This document shows, in pieces, positions 16,951 to 25,795 of a stretch of DNA of 64,000 bases; position 1 is the stretch's first letter; each line of letters begins with the position of its first letter. The notes under the pieces are model-generated. The model worked only from the letters and a program-made list of their open reading frames with translations, had not been told where the DNA came from and did no database searches. The stretch is from Phycisphaerae bacterium (GTDB lineage: Bacteria; Planctomycetota; Phycisphaerae; Sedimentisphaerales; Anaerobacaceae). Made by a program: the position numbers and the translations under genes. The stretch lies in NCBI GenBank assembly GCA_030615025.1, contig JAUXAB010000006.1, forward strand, positions 32,349-96,348, in the 5' to 3' direction.

Positions 16951-19900
16951 TTACACGTTCTTTCCGCAGCATTTTTTGTATTTTTTCCCGCTGCCACACG
17001 GGCAGGGGTCGTTACGGCCGACCTTGGGATGTTCCAGCCGAATTTGCTTCACTTTCTGCTCGCCCTGCGGGGCCTGAGCGGCGGCCCGTTGTCGCTCGGC
17101 CATCGCGAATTGACCAACCTCATCGTGCACTGTTTGACTTACATTCCAGATACTTTGCGCCCTGGCACCCGCTTCCAATCGCACCTTGAAGATAATATCC
17201 GTAACACGGTCCTCAATAGTTTCGAGCATCTCGTTGAACATTCGGAAACCTTCACGCTTATATTCTGTCTTCGGGTCCTTCTCCGCCATCGAGCGCATCC
17301 AGATACTGTCTTTCAAATGGTCCATCGAGTAGAGATGGTCCTTCCACGTGCTGTCGTATACCTGGATCAAAACGTATCTTTCAAGGTCGCTTAGTTCGGC
17401 ACGCAGGAACTCCCTTCCCAGTTCAGCTAACTTTTCTTCACGCTGCGGACCGTCACCGAGCTCGTCTTCGCTCAAAGAGGCCTCGAATCTTTCATTGGCC
17501 CAGCTCACTAATTCGGCGGTATTCAAGTTAGCAATTTTGTTATCGAGTTCTCGCTCTAATTCGCCGTTGTTAAAGCTTTCACTCAATTCGAGCAGTTGTT
17601 TATGTAATAGCTTAGGTTTGGTATTCTGCATCCGTTCGATCGAAAACCTGGCGTTATATTTTTTGTTCACCCAATCGGCTAGTGCCTCGAACGCATATAC
17701 ATTGGCACCCTGCGGGCCGTAAACCATATTCATCGCAAATTCAACAGGATACTCAATCTCCCTTTGTTTGTATTTCGCTGCCGTTTCCTCGCCAAGTTGC
17801 TCACGGATTTGGGAGATAGTCAGGCCCGCTACCTCGTCGAGGCTCAGTTTTATATCGAATTTCGCTCGCGCCCATTCGGCAAATGTGCGGAACGCAAAAT
17901 CTTTTCTCAAAAATTCGGCCAGTTTCGAACAATCTTTTTTATCAATTTGCTCGGCAGCCGCTGAAATCAATTGCTCCTCAATCTCTTCCGGCTCCTGATT
18001 TTTGATTTTCGCAGGACTCAAACTAACACGAAAGGCACTCATCGCCCACTTGCACAAACCGGCGGTATCCCAGCTCTGCGGGTCTTCGTAGTCTTCTAAA
18101 TATTCGCCTAAGGAAAGCGATATGTTATTTGCAGCGTCATCCTTTGCCTGCTGCTTGATTAATCTCTCAATCTCCTCCGCCTTAACTTCGGCAATATCCG
18201 AGGGTTTCAAATCAGCACCGAAATTAGTTCTCGCCCATTCAGTAATACACTTAAGCGGATAGCTCTCGTTAAGAATAGTGTCACAACTTTTTGCGATAGT
18301 GGCATCTACCATCTCTTCGATAATATTTTTGAGACCTTTTCCGCTCAGGATTTTGCGTCGCCGTCCATAGAAAATCTTGCGCTGGTAGTCCATCACCTCG
18401 TCATATTCCAGCAGACTCTTGCGTATCTCGAAGTTTCGCTCCTCGACTTTCTTTTGTGCCCTTTCGATGCCCTTGCTTATCCTTTTATGTACGATTGGCT
18501 GTCCCTCTTCCCAGCCTATCCATGAAAGTGCCTTCACCGTCCATTCCGGCGCAAAAACTCGCATCAAATCATCGTCGAAGCTCAGGAAGAACTGGCTCGA
18601 GCCCGCGTCACCCTGTCTGCCGCACCGCCCTCGAAGCTGATTGTCGATCCTTCTGGCCTCGTGCCGTTCGGTACCGAGCACGTGCAGTCCGCCGATGTCG
18701 GCTACGCCCTCGCCGAGTTTAATGTCCGTGCCGCGCCCTGCCATATTTGTTGCGATTGTTACATTGCCTCGCATTTGGCCGTCCCGGCCCTTGTGCTGAT
18801 GGCCCGCTTTCGCGACAATCACAGCTTCTCGGTCGTGATGTTTGGCGTTAAGAAGCTCGTGCTCCAGCCCGAATCTCTTCTCAAGGGCCGCCGAAAGCGC
18901 CTCGTTCTTTTCCACGCTGACTGTGCCAACGAGCACCGGTCTGCCGGAAACACTGATGTCATTTATCTCTTCTACTATCGCATTAAATTTCTCACGCATC
19001 GATTTATAGATTACATCATCCATGTTTTCCCTGATGCAGGGTTCGTTCGTGGGTATCACTACCACTTCAAGCTTGTATATCTTCATAAACTCCTCGGCTT
19101 CGGTAGCAGCCGTACCGGTCATTCCCGATATTTGGTCATAGAGCTTGAAGAAATTTTGCAGCGTAATCGTAGCCAATGTTTGGGTTTCTTCTTTTACGGC
19201 GACAACCTCTTTTGCCTCCACCGCCTGATGGAGCCCGTCCGACCACTGCCTCCCGTGCATCAATCGGCCGGTAAATTCGTCCACGATTATCACCTTGCCG
19301 TCCATAACCACATAATCTCTCTCTTTTTCGAAGGTCACGTGGGCACGCAGGCTCTGCTCCAGAAGATGGGGCCATTCCATATTGGAGCCGGTAAAGAATG
19401 ACCCTACGCCGGCTATCTCTTGTGCCGCCCCAACGCCTTCATGCGTAAGATGCGCCGATTTCTTGTCGTATTCGACCTCATAATATTCCGTTGCACCTCC
19501 CAGTCTGGCTCGCGCGTTCTCAAGTTCCACTTCCGCCTGTTCGATTACCTTCTGGGCTTTTTCAATTCGCTTGCTGTCCTTATCTCTTTTTGCCTCGGCC
19601 AATTCGCCCTGAGCGCTGGCTTGTCTTCGCTCGGCAGAATCAATTTGTTTTTTGATACGGTCGTAGTTACCTTGTAAGGCAATCAGTTTTCGTGACACCT
19701 GGTCTGCTTCTTTATATCTGCTGACATCATCAAAGGCCGGGCCTGATATAATCAGAGGCGTTCTGGCTTCGTCGATTAGAATCGAATCGACCTCGTCGAT
19801 TATCGCATATTCCAGTGTCCCCTGAACCATTTGCTCAATTGATATCTTCATATTATCGCGAAGATAATCGAAGCCGAACTCGTTGTTTGTGCCGTAGGTA

Positions 19901-20436
19901 ACATCGCAATCGTATTGAGCTCTCCTTTCGTCACCCATCGTATCCATATCCGCCTGAATCGCACCTACGGTCAGCCCCAAAGCGTTATATATCGGCCCCA
20001 TCCATTCCGCATCCCGCTTCGCCAGGTAATCATTGACGGTAACTATATGGACCCTTCTTCCAGTTAAATAAACAAGGTATACTGCCAACGTTGCTACTAA
20101 GGTTTTGCCCTCGCCGGTAACCATTTCAGCAATCTTGCCCTCGTACAGGACATTGCCCCCGACAAGCTGAACGTCGAAGTGCCGCATCTCGACATTTCGT
20201 CTTGCCGCTTCGCGCACAACCGCGAAGGCTTCAGGCAGAATATCCTCCGGCCGGGCTCCCGCTTTTAGTGCGGCTTTGAACTCGTCTGTCTTTGCTCGCA
20301 GTCGCTCATCGTTGAGCTGTTTTATTAGCTCTTCGAACTCGCCTGCCTGCTCAGCGATAACCGAATACGCCTTTATTAACCGCTCATTACGCGAGCCAAA
20401 AACCTTTAACAGGATTTTGCTTACTTTATCAATCAT
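16951..20436 (-). CDS. secA: Preprotein translocase ATPase SecA, extended form
   Basis: The 1161-residue motor pushes unfolded proteins through SecYEG. It has Walker A MVTGEGKT at 105-112, DEVD at 214-217, the preprotein cross-linking region, SGMTGTAATEA near 437, NMAGRGTDIKLG near 564, and a C-terminal SecB/ribosome-binding zinc motif with C1145, C1147, C1156, C1157. It is about 260 residues longer than the E. coli protein. One insert (about 250-315) is a charged coiled coil. Another (about 725-1005), in the helical scaffold/wing region, holds five copies of a roughly 28-residue unit starting (E/K/D/S)W(A/V) at 733, 796, 854, 921 and 978. Long SecA forms occur in planctomycetes. Confidence 0.96.
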   Translation of the reverse strand: MIDKVSKILLKVFGSRNERLIKAYSVIAEQAGEFEELIKQLNDERLRAKTDEFKAALKAGARPEDILPEAFAVVREAARRNVEMRHFDVQLVGGNVLYEGKIAEMVTGEGKTLVATLAVYLVYLTGRRVHIVTVNDYLAKRDAEWMGPIYNALGLTVGAIQADMDTMGDERRAQYDCDVTYGTNNEFGFDYLRDNMKISIEQMVQGTLEYAIIDEVDSILIDEARTPLIISGPAFDDVSRYKEADQVSRKLIALQGNYDRIKKQIDSAERRQASAQGELAEAKRDKDSKRIEKAQKVIEQAEVELENARARLGGATEYYEVEYDKKSAHLTHEGVGAAQEIAGVGSFFTGSNMEWPHLLEQSLRAHVTFEKERDYVVMDGKVIIVDEFTGRLMHGRQWSDGLHQAVEAKEVVAVKEETQTLATITLQNFFKLYDQISGMTGTAATEAEEFMKIYKLEVVVIPTNEPCIRENMDDVIYKSMREKFNAIVEEINDISVSGRPVLVGTVSVEKNEALSAALEKRFGLEHELLNAKHHDREAVIVAKAGHQHKGRDGQMRGNVTIATNMAGRGTDIKLGEGVADIGGLHVLGTERHEARRIDNQLRGRCGRQGDAGSSQFFLSFDDDLMRVFAPEWTVKALSWIGWEEGQPIVHKRISKGIERAQKKVEERNFEIRKSLLEYDEVMDYQRKIFYGRRRKILSGKGLKNIIEEMVDATIAKSCDTILNESYPLKCITEWARTNFGADLKPSDIAEVKAEEIERLIKQQAKDDAANNISLSLGEYLEDYEDPQSWDTAGLCKWAMSAFRVSLSPAKIKNQEPEEIEEQLISAAAEQIDKKDCSKLAEFLRKDFAFRTFAEWARAKFDIKLSLDEVAGLTISQIREQLGEETAAKYKQREIEYPVEFAMNMVYGPQGANVYAFEALADWVNKKYNARFSIERMQNTKPKLLHKQLLELSESFNNGELERELDNKIANLNTAELVSWANERFEASLSEDELGDGPQREEKLAELGREFLRAELSDLERYVLIQVYDSTWKDHLYSMDHLKDSIWMRSMAEKDPKTEYKREGFRMFNEMLETIEDRVTDIIFKVRLEAGARAQSIWNVSQTVHDEVGQFAMAERQRAAAQAPQGEQKVKQIRLEHPKVGRNDPCPCGSGKKYKKCCGKNV

Positions 20437-20519
20437 TAAGTTTTGAATTTCGTATTTTGGTCATTCGGATTTGTTTCGAATTTCGTGCTTCGGATTTCGA
20501 ATTTTTCTTTTCGCTATTC
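20437..20519. repeat. Low-complexity TTCGAATTTCG-type repeat between efp and secA
   Basis: The spacer consists almost wholly of variants of GAATTTCG, TTCGGATTT and TTCGAATTT. The same words occur at 24221-24249 and 30676-30740. No promoter is evident, so secA may be read with efp. Confidence 0.6.
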
Positions 20520-21074
20520 TTAAACTCTCGTCACATATTCCCCGCTGCGCGTATCGACACGAATAACGTCACCGGCTTTAATAAAAGGCGGCACCTGCAC
20601 AACAAGGCCCGTTTCCAGTGTTGCCGGCTTGGGCTGATTGGTCGCAGTAGCGCCCCTAATCTCTGGAGGAGTATCGGTAACTTTCAAATCCACCGTATTC
20701 GGCAGAGTAACTAAAATGGGCTTGCCCTGGTACATAGTAACCTGCAGTTGTGTATTTGGTTTGAGGTATTTTGGCCCATCGCCGAACGCATCATCGTCGA
20801 GGCTGATTTGCTCGTAGGTTTTAGCATCCATCAGCACATGCTCACTTCCAGCCGAATACAGGTATTCGTATGTACGTTTATCCAGATAGGCCTCTTCCAC
20901 CATCTCCTCTGCACGTAAGCGAACATTTTGAATTGTACCGTCGGTCAGGCTTTTTATCTTTGTCTGGTAGACCGCACCGCCTTTGCCTAATTTGACGTGC
21001 TGATAGTCGACAATCGCATACAGTTTGCCGTCTATCTTAACCGTCTGACCTTTTCTCATCTCCGACGCTCTCAT
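20520..21074 (-). CDS. efp: Elongation factor P
   Basis: The 184-residue protein has the KOW-like N-domain and two OB-fold domains of EF-P, which rescues ribosomes stalled at polyproline. The loop VKLGKGGA carries K31 at the position modified in many bacteria. The C-terminal signature is IKAGDVIRVDTRSGEYVTR. A ribosome site TAGGAG precedes the ATG. It lies directly upstream of secA on the same strand, separated only by a repeat. The modifying enzymes are not in the window, so the type of modification is unknown. Confidence 0.95.
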   Translation of the reverse strand: MRASEMRKGQTVKIDGKLYAIVDYQHVKLGKGGAVYQTKIKSLTDGTIQNVRLRAEEMVEEAYLDKRTYEYLYSAGSEHVLMDAKTYEQISLDDDAFGDGPKYLKPNTQLQVTMYQGKPILVTLPNTVDLKVTDTPPEIRGATATNQPKPATLETGLVVQVPPFIKAGDVIRVDTRSGEYVTRV

Positions 21075-21083
21075 TTTTCACTC

Positions 21084-21305
21084 CTATACTTCGAATAGCT
21101 CACGAGGTAGTTTTGACTGCCGTATTATCGACTGGAGCGTGCCAATTCGTATAGTCGAATGAATAGGCACGGGGACAGTGATCGTTGACGATTCGGTCTT
21201 CTTCTGCATTACAACATGGCTGCCGCGCTGACGCACGTTACCAAAACCATGCTTCTCAAGAAGCTGACACACTTCTTTTCCTGAGAATACGCGTAGCCTA
21301 CCCAA
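21084..21305 (-). CDS. hicA: HicA-type mRNA interferase toxin
   Basis: The 73-residue protein matches the YcfA/HicA family: FSGKEVCQLLEKHGF, then RQRGSHVVMQ with the catalytic His at residue 30, and a VPIHSTIRIGTL beta-hairpin with the ending IIRQSKL. HicA folds like a double-stranded RNA-binding domain and cuts mRNA. It overlaps the antitoxin gene by 8 bp and ends 9 bp before efp's start codon on the same strand, so read-through into efp and secA is possible. Confidence 0.88.
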   Translation of the reverse strand: MGRLRVFSGKEVCQLLEKHGFGNVRQRGSHVVMQKKTESSTITVPVPIHSTIRIGTLQSIIRQSKLPRELFEV

Positions 21306-21525
21306 TTACCACCTCCAGACGAGTAATGAAGACTTCATCGTGAAGGCGTTCTTGTATCTCAGCTTCTGATGCAGTTTCAAAAAACAATTCTATCGCTTCG
21401 ATCAAGTTTTTCCTTGCCCCTTCCACAGAATCACCCTGACTGGCAATATCAAGTTCAGGACAAAGGGCAGTATATCCGTCCCCTTCATGTTCGATAATTG
21501 CGGTAAAAGCATGTTGTTTTTTCAT
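21298..21525 (-). CDS. hicB: HicB-type antitoxin
   Basis: The 75-residue protein has the partial RNase H-like fold of HicB: FTAIIEHEGDGYTALCPELD, then ASQGDSVEGARKNLIEAIELFFE. It binds and blocks HicA. It lacks a separate C-terminal DNA-binding domain, so any autoregulation would need another partner. The order antitoxin first, toxin second is the reverse of the classic E. coli hicAB but common in this short-HicB form. Confidence 0.85.
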   Translation of the reverse strand: MKKQHAFTAIIEHEGDGYTALCPELDIASQGDSVEGARKNLIEAIELFFETASEAEIQERLHDEVFITRLEVVIG

Positions 21526-21796
21526 TTATGTTCCTTTCTTTGACTGTTTTCGTTGCTAACGTTATATATTCAACGGATTCTTTCGCTTCCGCTATGTTTA
21601 TATTCATCAAACAAGTATTGCAAATCTGCCGCCAAATGTCAAGAAATCAACAAACTCATCGCCGAACGTTCCGCAAATTCTACCGCAAATCCGAAGTTTA
21701 TGTTGGCAATTATGAAAATTCTTCCATACAATGACTTCTCAGTTTCTTTCTTGGAATAAAAAAAAGACCGTAAGGCAAGTGGAGGTACACAGGATT

Positions 21797-22612
21797 ATGA
21801 AAAAGTTCTCTATTATTCATATACCGGTTCTGTCGTTTTTCTCCAAAGATTTATACAGAGACGTGGGCTTATCCTGGAAAGGAATATGCTTTGCATACCT
21901 GCTATTGCTTCTGGCCATTTGCTGGATACCTATAATGGTTAAGATACATCTGGGCTTTTCGGGCTTTATCAATAACCAGGCCCCTGCCTTTATCGAACAG
22001 GTACCAGAGATAACAATCACCGATGGCCAGGTCTCGATAAAAGAACCCCAGCCCTATTTTATCAGGGTAACGGATAATAACGATGTAATAGCAGTCATCG
22101 ATACTACGGGCTCTATCGAATCACTTGAAGACGCAAATGCCTTCTTCCTGCTTACCGATAATTCGATGATAATAAGAAAGAGCGATATTGAGACTCAAAC
22201 GATTGACCTCTCACAGATCGAAAGTTTTACTATGGACAGCGCCCGTATAACACGCTGGCTGAATATCATCAAAAAGTTTCTCGTTGTAATCATGTACCCT
22301 GTTGTCCTTCTAAGCTCTTACGTCTATAGAATCATCCAGGCCCTCATATTCGCAGCAGTAGGTCTGCTGTTTGCCTCATTGTGCAAAGTATCGCTCTCGT
22401 ATGGTGCATTGCTTCGCTTGGCAGTAATAGCCATGACGCCATGCATGATAGTCAAAACGGTTTTTGGTTTGGCTGGCGTTCATTTACCCTGTGGTGTGGG
22501 GCTTGTATACCTGCTGATTGCATTGGCGTATCTGTACTTCGGCGTATATGCTTGCTCCCAGACACCGCCGGCCCAACAACAGTTCCCGTTCCCAGAGCAA
22601 ACGCAAATTTAG
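21797..22612 (+). CDS. DUF1189-like integral membrane protein
   Basis: The 271-residue protein has one N-terminal membrane helix (residues about 27-50), an extracytoplasmic domain of about 130 residues, and about three to four helices at the C-terminus, including a GLLFASLCKVSLSYGALLRLAVIAMTP-like stretch of the DUF1189 family. The function is unknown. GGAGG 11 bp before this ATG selects it over an upstream in-frame start. It is a single gene with no clear partner; the neighbouring Tat protein is on the same strand 105 bp downstream. Confidence 0.7.
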   Translation: MKKFSIIHIPVLSFFSKDLYRDVGLSWKGICFAYLLLLLAICWIPIMVKIHLGFSGFINNQAPAFIEQVPEITITDGQVSIKEPQPYFIRVTDNNDVIAVIDTTGSIESLEDANAFFLLTDNSMIIRKSDIETQTIDLSQIESFTMDSARITRWLNIIKKFLVVIMYPVVLLSSYVYRIIQALIFAAVGLLFASLCKVSLSYGALLRLAVIAMTPCMIVKTVFGLAGVHLPCGVGLVYLLIALAYLYFGVYACSQTPPAQQQFPFPEQTQI

Positions 22613-22717
22613 CGAACAGTATTTTTATTGTTAATTGTCCTTGGATTTGCCGCTTAACTTGCAACAGGCAGCGGGAATTTCCATCAAAAAAGAATGAACA
22701 AAAGAAAGGAGGCAGAA

Positions 22718-24157
22718 ATGCAAAGAGAAATCAACAGAAGAGAGCTTCTCAAATTCGCAGCGGCAGGCGGTGCTGCCTGCTTTGCCGGTCCGAATATTTT
22801 GGCGTTTGGCGCAAGACCGCAAAAAAGCAAACTCATAAGCCCCGGATGCAGAAGGTCGAAAGTAAAGGTCGCAAAAATATACCTGGGCATCCCACAAAGT
22901 CACTATCCCAATCCCGATTTAGATTTACAAAAGGAGGTACGATTTTACGAATCCGAATTCGCCAAACTCAAAAACGAACTGGCCGATGTGGAGTTTGTTG
23001 TGGACCAACTGATCAGCTCTGCTGTGCTGTTTAATCATTTCAAAGACAAGTTAAAAGATGTTGATGGTGTCCTTGCAATTCATCTGACTCTTTGGACAAT
23101 GCCGATTCTAAATGAAATCCTGAAACTTCAACTCCCTACAATAGTTTTCTCTGCTCCATATTCAGGACACGAATGGCACACCCTCACCTCGATTTACAAA
23201 CAGCCTCAGGGCCGCAACCTCGAATGCATCCTTACCAGTGACTACTCCCAATTGGCTGCTGCGATAAGACCCTTCCGTGCTATCCATCACCTAAGAGAAG
23301 CCAAAATTCTCAACCTAACTGCCCATCCTTCCAACGAGTACGCTGACCAGATGAAAAACAAATTCGGCACGGAAATCAAGCAAATCGACCTGCAACGTGT
23401 GCTCAATACTTGCAAGGCCATCAGCGATAAAAAGGCAAAAACTGAAGCGGATAAATGGATCAAAGGTGCTGTTCAAATGGTCGAACCGACAAGTGAAGAG
23501 ATATTCAAGTCGTGTAAGCTTGCGCTGGCCTTTGAAAAGCTGCTCGATGAAGAAGATGCCACCGTCATGGCAGTGGACTGTTATGGCAGTATGTACGCCC
23601 CGCTTTGCCGGGCCTATGCCTTCCCCTGCATAGGATTCACAAGGCTAAATGATATGGGATTAGGCGGTATTTGCCAATCCGACCTGCCCTGTGCGATGAC
23701 CCACATACTTTTTCAGGGATTGGCGGGAAGGCCGGGTTTTGTCAATAACCCCGGCTTTGATTTTTCTACAAACAGTGCCATTTTGATTCACTGTATGGGA
23801 ACTACAAAGATGGATGGTCCCGATGGCCCCGCTGCTCCATATAAGCTGCGGAGCGTTATGGAACGCCGCGAGGGCGCTGTCCCGCAGGTAAAAATGCGTG
23901 TCGGCCAAAAAGTCACTCAGGCCGTGTTGATGGGGACATCAACCTTACTATACTTCACGGGTCAAATTGTGGACACCCCTGAGACGGATAGAGGTTGTCG
24001 GACTAAAATCACCGTTAAGGTGGATGGCGATGCAGAAAAATTATGGAAAAACTGGTCAGGTGGTATACACCGCGTCACATGCTATGGAGACCTGACTAAG
24101 GAGCTTGAGCATTTCTGCAGGTTTGAACAGATAGAGATGATAAATGAGGCCGTATAA
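22718..24157 (+). CDS. Tat-exported L-fucose/arabinose isomerase-like protein
   Basis: The 479-residue protein starts with a twin-arginine signal (NRRELLKFAAAGGAACF) after GGAGG 5 bp before the ATG. The mature part resembles the L-fucose isomerase/L-arabinose isomerase fold: a first Rossmann-like half with DGVLAIHLTLWTMPIL, and later AVDCYGSMY, CQSDLPCAMTHILFQGLAGRPGF and a C-terminal beta domain. Such sugar isomerases are normally cytoplasmic; export of a paralogue is seen in Planctomycetes, and the real substrate is unknown. The Glu pair of true isomerases could not be placed with certainty, so it may not be an active isomerase. Confidence 0.72.
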   Translation: MQREINRRELLKFAAAGGAACFAGPNILAFGARPQKSKLISPGCRRSKVKVAKIYLGIPQSHYPNPDLDLQKEVRFYESEFAKLKNELADVEFVVDQLISSAVLFNHFKDKLKDVDGVLAIHLTLWTMPILNEILKLQLPTIVFSAPYSGHEWHTLTSIYKQPQGRNLECILTSDYSQLAAAIRPFRAIHHLREAKILNLTAHPSNEYADQMKNKFGTEIKQIDLQRVLNTCKAISDKKAKTEADKWIKGAVQMVEPTSEEIFKSCKLALAFEKLLDEEDATVMAVDCYGSMYAPLCRAYAFPCIGFTRLNDMGLGGICQSDLPCAMTHILFQGLAGRPGFVNNPGFDFSTNSAILIHCMGTTKMDGPDGPAAPYKLRSVMERREGAVPQVKMRVGQKVTQAVLMGTSTLLYFTGQIVDTPETDRGCRTKITVKVDGDAEKLWKNWSGGIHRVTCYGDLTKELEHFCRFEQIEMINEAV

Positions 24158-24511
24158 CGGCCTCAGGTTCCTTACTCCATATTTTTACATTAAACAGTAA
24201 CAAACAAGAACGATTTTAATATTGTTTCGAATTTCGTGCTTCGGATTTGCCCGGTTTCCGGGCGATTTTCCCTTGCCTTTCCCCACCATCCCGACTATAA
24301 TATGACCGAGATACGATATACGACATGCGATATACGAAAATTGAACCGAACCAGCGGCTGCACACGGACACCGCTACGCGGCGCCGCTGCGCAGCGGCTA
24401 CAAGGCAGTTACTCTCATGAAAGAGAATTATACCAATATAAACAGACAATTAACTCATAGGGAAATCCCAGTAGAAGAAGTCCCGAAGAGTTTTTTACAG
24501 GGGATTGAGAA
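24158..24511. repeat. Spacer with dispersed repeats and a GC-rich palindrome
   Basis: Contains TTCGAATTTCGTGCTTCGG (24226-24244), a TACGATATACG run (24309-24340), and AACCGAACCAGCGGCTGC (24345-24362), the last also at 38765-38782. A GC-rich imperfect palindrome at 24352-24402 has CGCTACGCGGCGCCGCTGCG at its centre. No gene is convincing. The next gene's ribosome site GGGGATTGAG lies at the right edge. Confidence 0.55.
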
Positions 24512-25624
24512 ATGAAATTTCGCGAGCACCCCTTCATATTTTCGTTATTTTTGGTTATCATATTCCTGTTATTTTTATTTATTGTTTGTTATTTTTCCAC
24601 AACTGTTACTCCTGTCGATTACAGTGATTTCCCCCCTGATTTGCAGGTGGTTCTTGACCAGAGAATTACTGATCTGAATGTTGCCGGTGGTATCTGCATT
24701 GCTGGAAGGGTTACAATGAGTGACGGCACAACTATTAATGGCGGCAAAGATGTTTTGGTGAATCTACACCATAGGGGTGATAGACCCCTGCGGGTCTACG
24801 AAGGTGGTTGGTTCATCATGAGAGGAATTTTGCGATCGAATTATGCCGGGCCGGGGAAAGGATTTATATTGCGAGCTTTTGGATACAACCCTATAGATGC
24901 TTCTGTTACGGTCCTGGATGGAGAAATAACGTATTTAGAATTCGTTATGCAGAAAACCACACCTGAGAATCTGGCATCAGTTAAAGGAACGGTTTTTGAC
25001 GAAGACGATGAACCTCTTAGTGGTGCGAATGTTTCAATCTCCTTTCCATTCGCAAATTTGGGAATTAACAACAGCCCCTATATTCGTATGACGACAGATT
25101 CCAATGGCTGGTATTCATTCGAAGGGTTATCAGTAACCAAACACAGGGTAACAGCATACGCTAACGAATATGCATACCATACCGGAATATTTACACCCCC
25201 AGCAGGAGGAACAGCATTAGTACCTCGAAAGCTATACCCTAAACGCAGCATTATCATCGATTATGTTTACCAGGCAAATGGCAGTCGAAACTTTACCGCC
25301 GGAGACCTGCATAAAGGAACAATTAATTGGCCTATTGGAAAAGGCGGCGTGGACTTCTCAGAAGGAAAGGTGGAAGGCTACGAACCGGATGACCTACGAG
25401 ACCTGGAAATTCTTCAAGACCAGGGCATACTAAAATTCCGGAATTCCTACGTGAATGGACGCAACGGTTTTTATGATGCTGGTTTAGTAGATTTCGATTC
25501 TGTTGTTGAGGCCAATGATACCGGATATTCCACGCGTGAGAAACTATGTCTTGCTGGTCATGTCTATGTTGTGAGGACTTATGAGGAAGACAATTATGCT
25601 AAATTCATTGTGCGAAGTGACTAA
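24512..25624 (+). CDS. Membrane-anchored protein with carboxypeptidase regulatory-like beta domain
   Basis: The 370-residue protein has a strong N-terminal hydrophobic helix (residues 9-30) that anchors it with the rest outside the cytoplasm. A beta domain near residues 150-215 reads SVKGTVFDEDDEPLSGANVS and DSNGWYSFEGLS, the carboxypeptidase regulatory-like/CNA-B Ig fold. The preceding part (IAGRVTMSDGTTINGGKDVLV) may be another such domain. The last 120 residues are not recognised. It probably acts at the cell surface; no enzyme motif is seen. Confidence 0.65.
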   Translation: MKFREHPFIFSLFLVIIFLLFLFIVCYFSTTVTPVDYSDFPPDLQVVLDQRITDLNVAGGICIAGRVTMSDGTTINGGKDVLVNLHHRGDRPLRVYEGGWFIMRGILRSNYAGPGKGFILRAFGYNPIDASVTVLDGEITYLEFVMQKTTPENLASVKGTVFDEDDEPLSGANVSISFPFANLGINNSPYIRMTTDSNGWYSFEGLSVTKHRVTAYANEYAYHTGIFTPPAGGTALVPRKLYPKRSIIIDYVYQANGSRNFTAGDLHKGTINWPIGKGGVDFSEGKVEGYEPDDLRDLEILQDQGILKFRNSYVNGRNGFYDAGLVDFDSVVEANDTGYSTREKLCLAGHVYVVRTYEEDNYAKFIVRSD

Positions 25625-25795
25625 AGTTCATTCCGTACGGTAGTCCCCGGCGACCCCAACATCACGCTGGACTCGGACGTCAAGAACGCATCACGTTTTT
25701 GACGCCGGTCAGCCTGCCCGTTACCTGAGATTTTGGATTTTACTGGTCTGCTCTCAACGCCTCATACTTCTAAATTCTACATTCTAAATTCTAAA

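Noticed and set aside
18661..19401. A 246-codon plus-strand open frame inside secA
   Set aside because: It is fully antisense to the conserved SecA motor core and has no family likeness; the frame is a shadow of codon use.
22381..23034. A 217-codon plus-strand frame overlapping the DUF1189 and isomerase-like genes
   Set aside because: It runs out of frame through both real genes and has no domain likeness.
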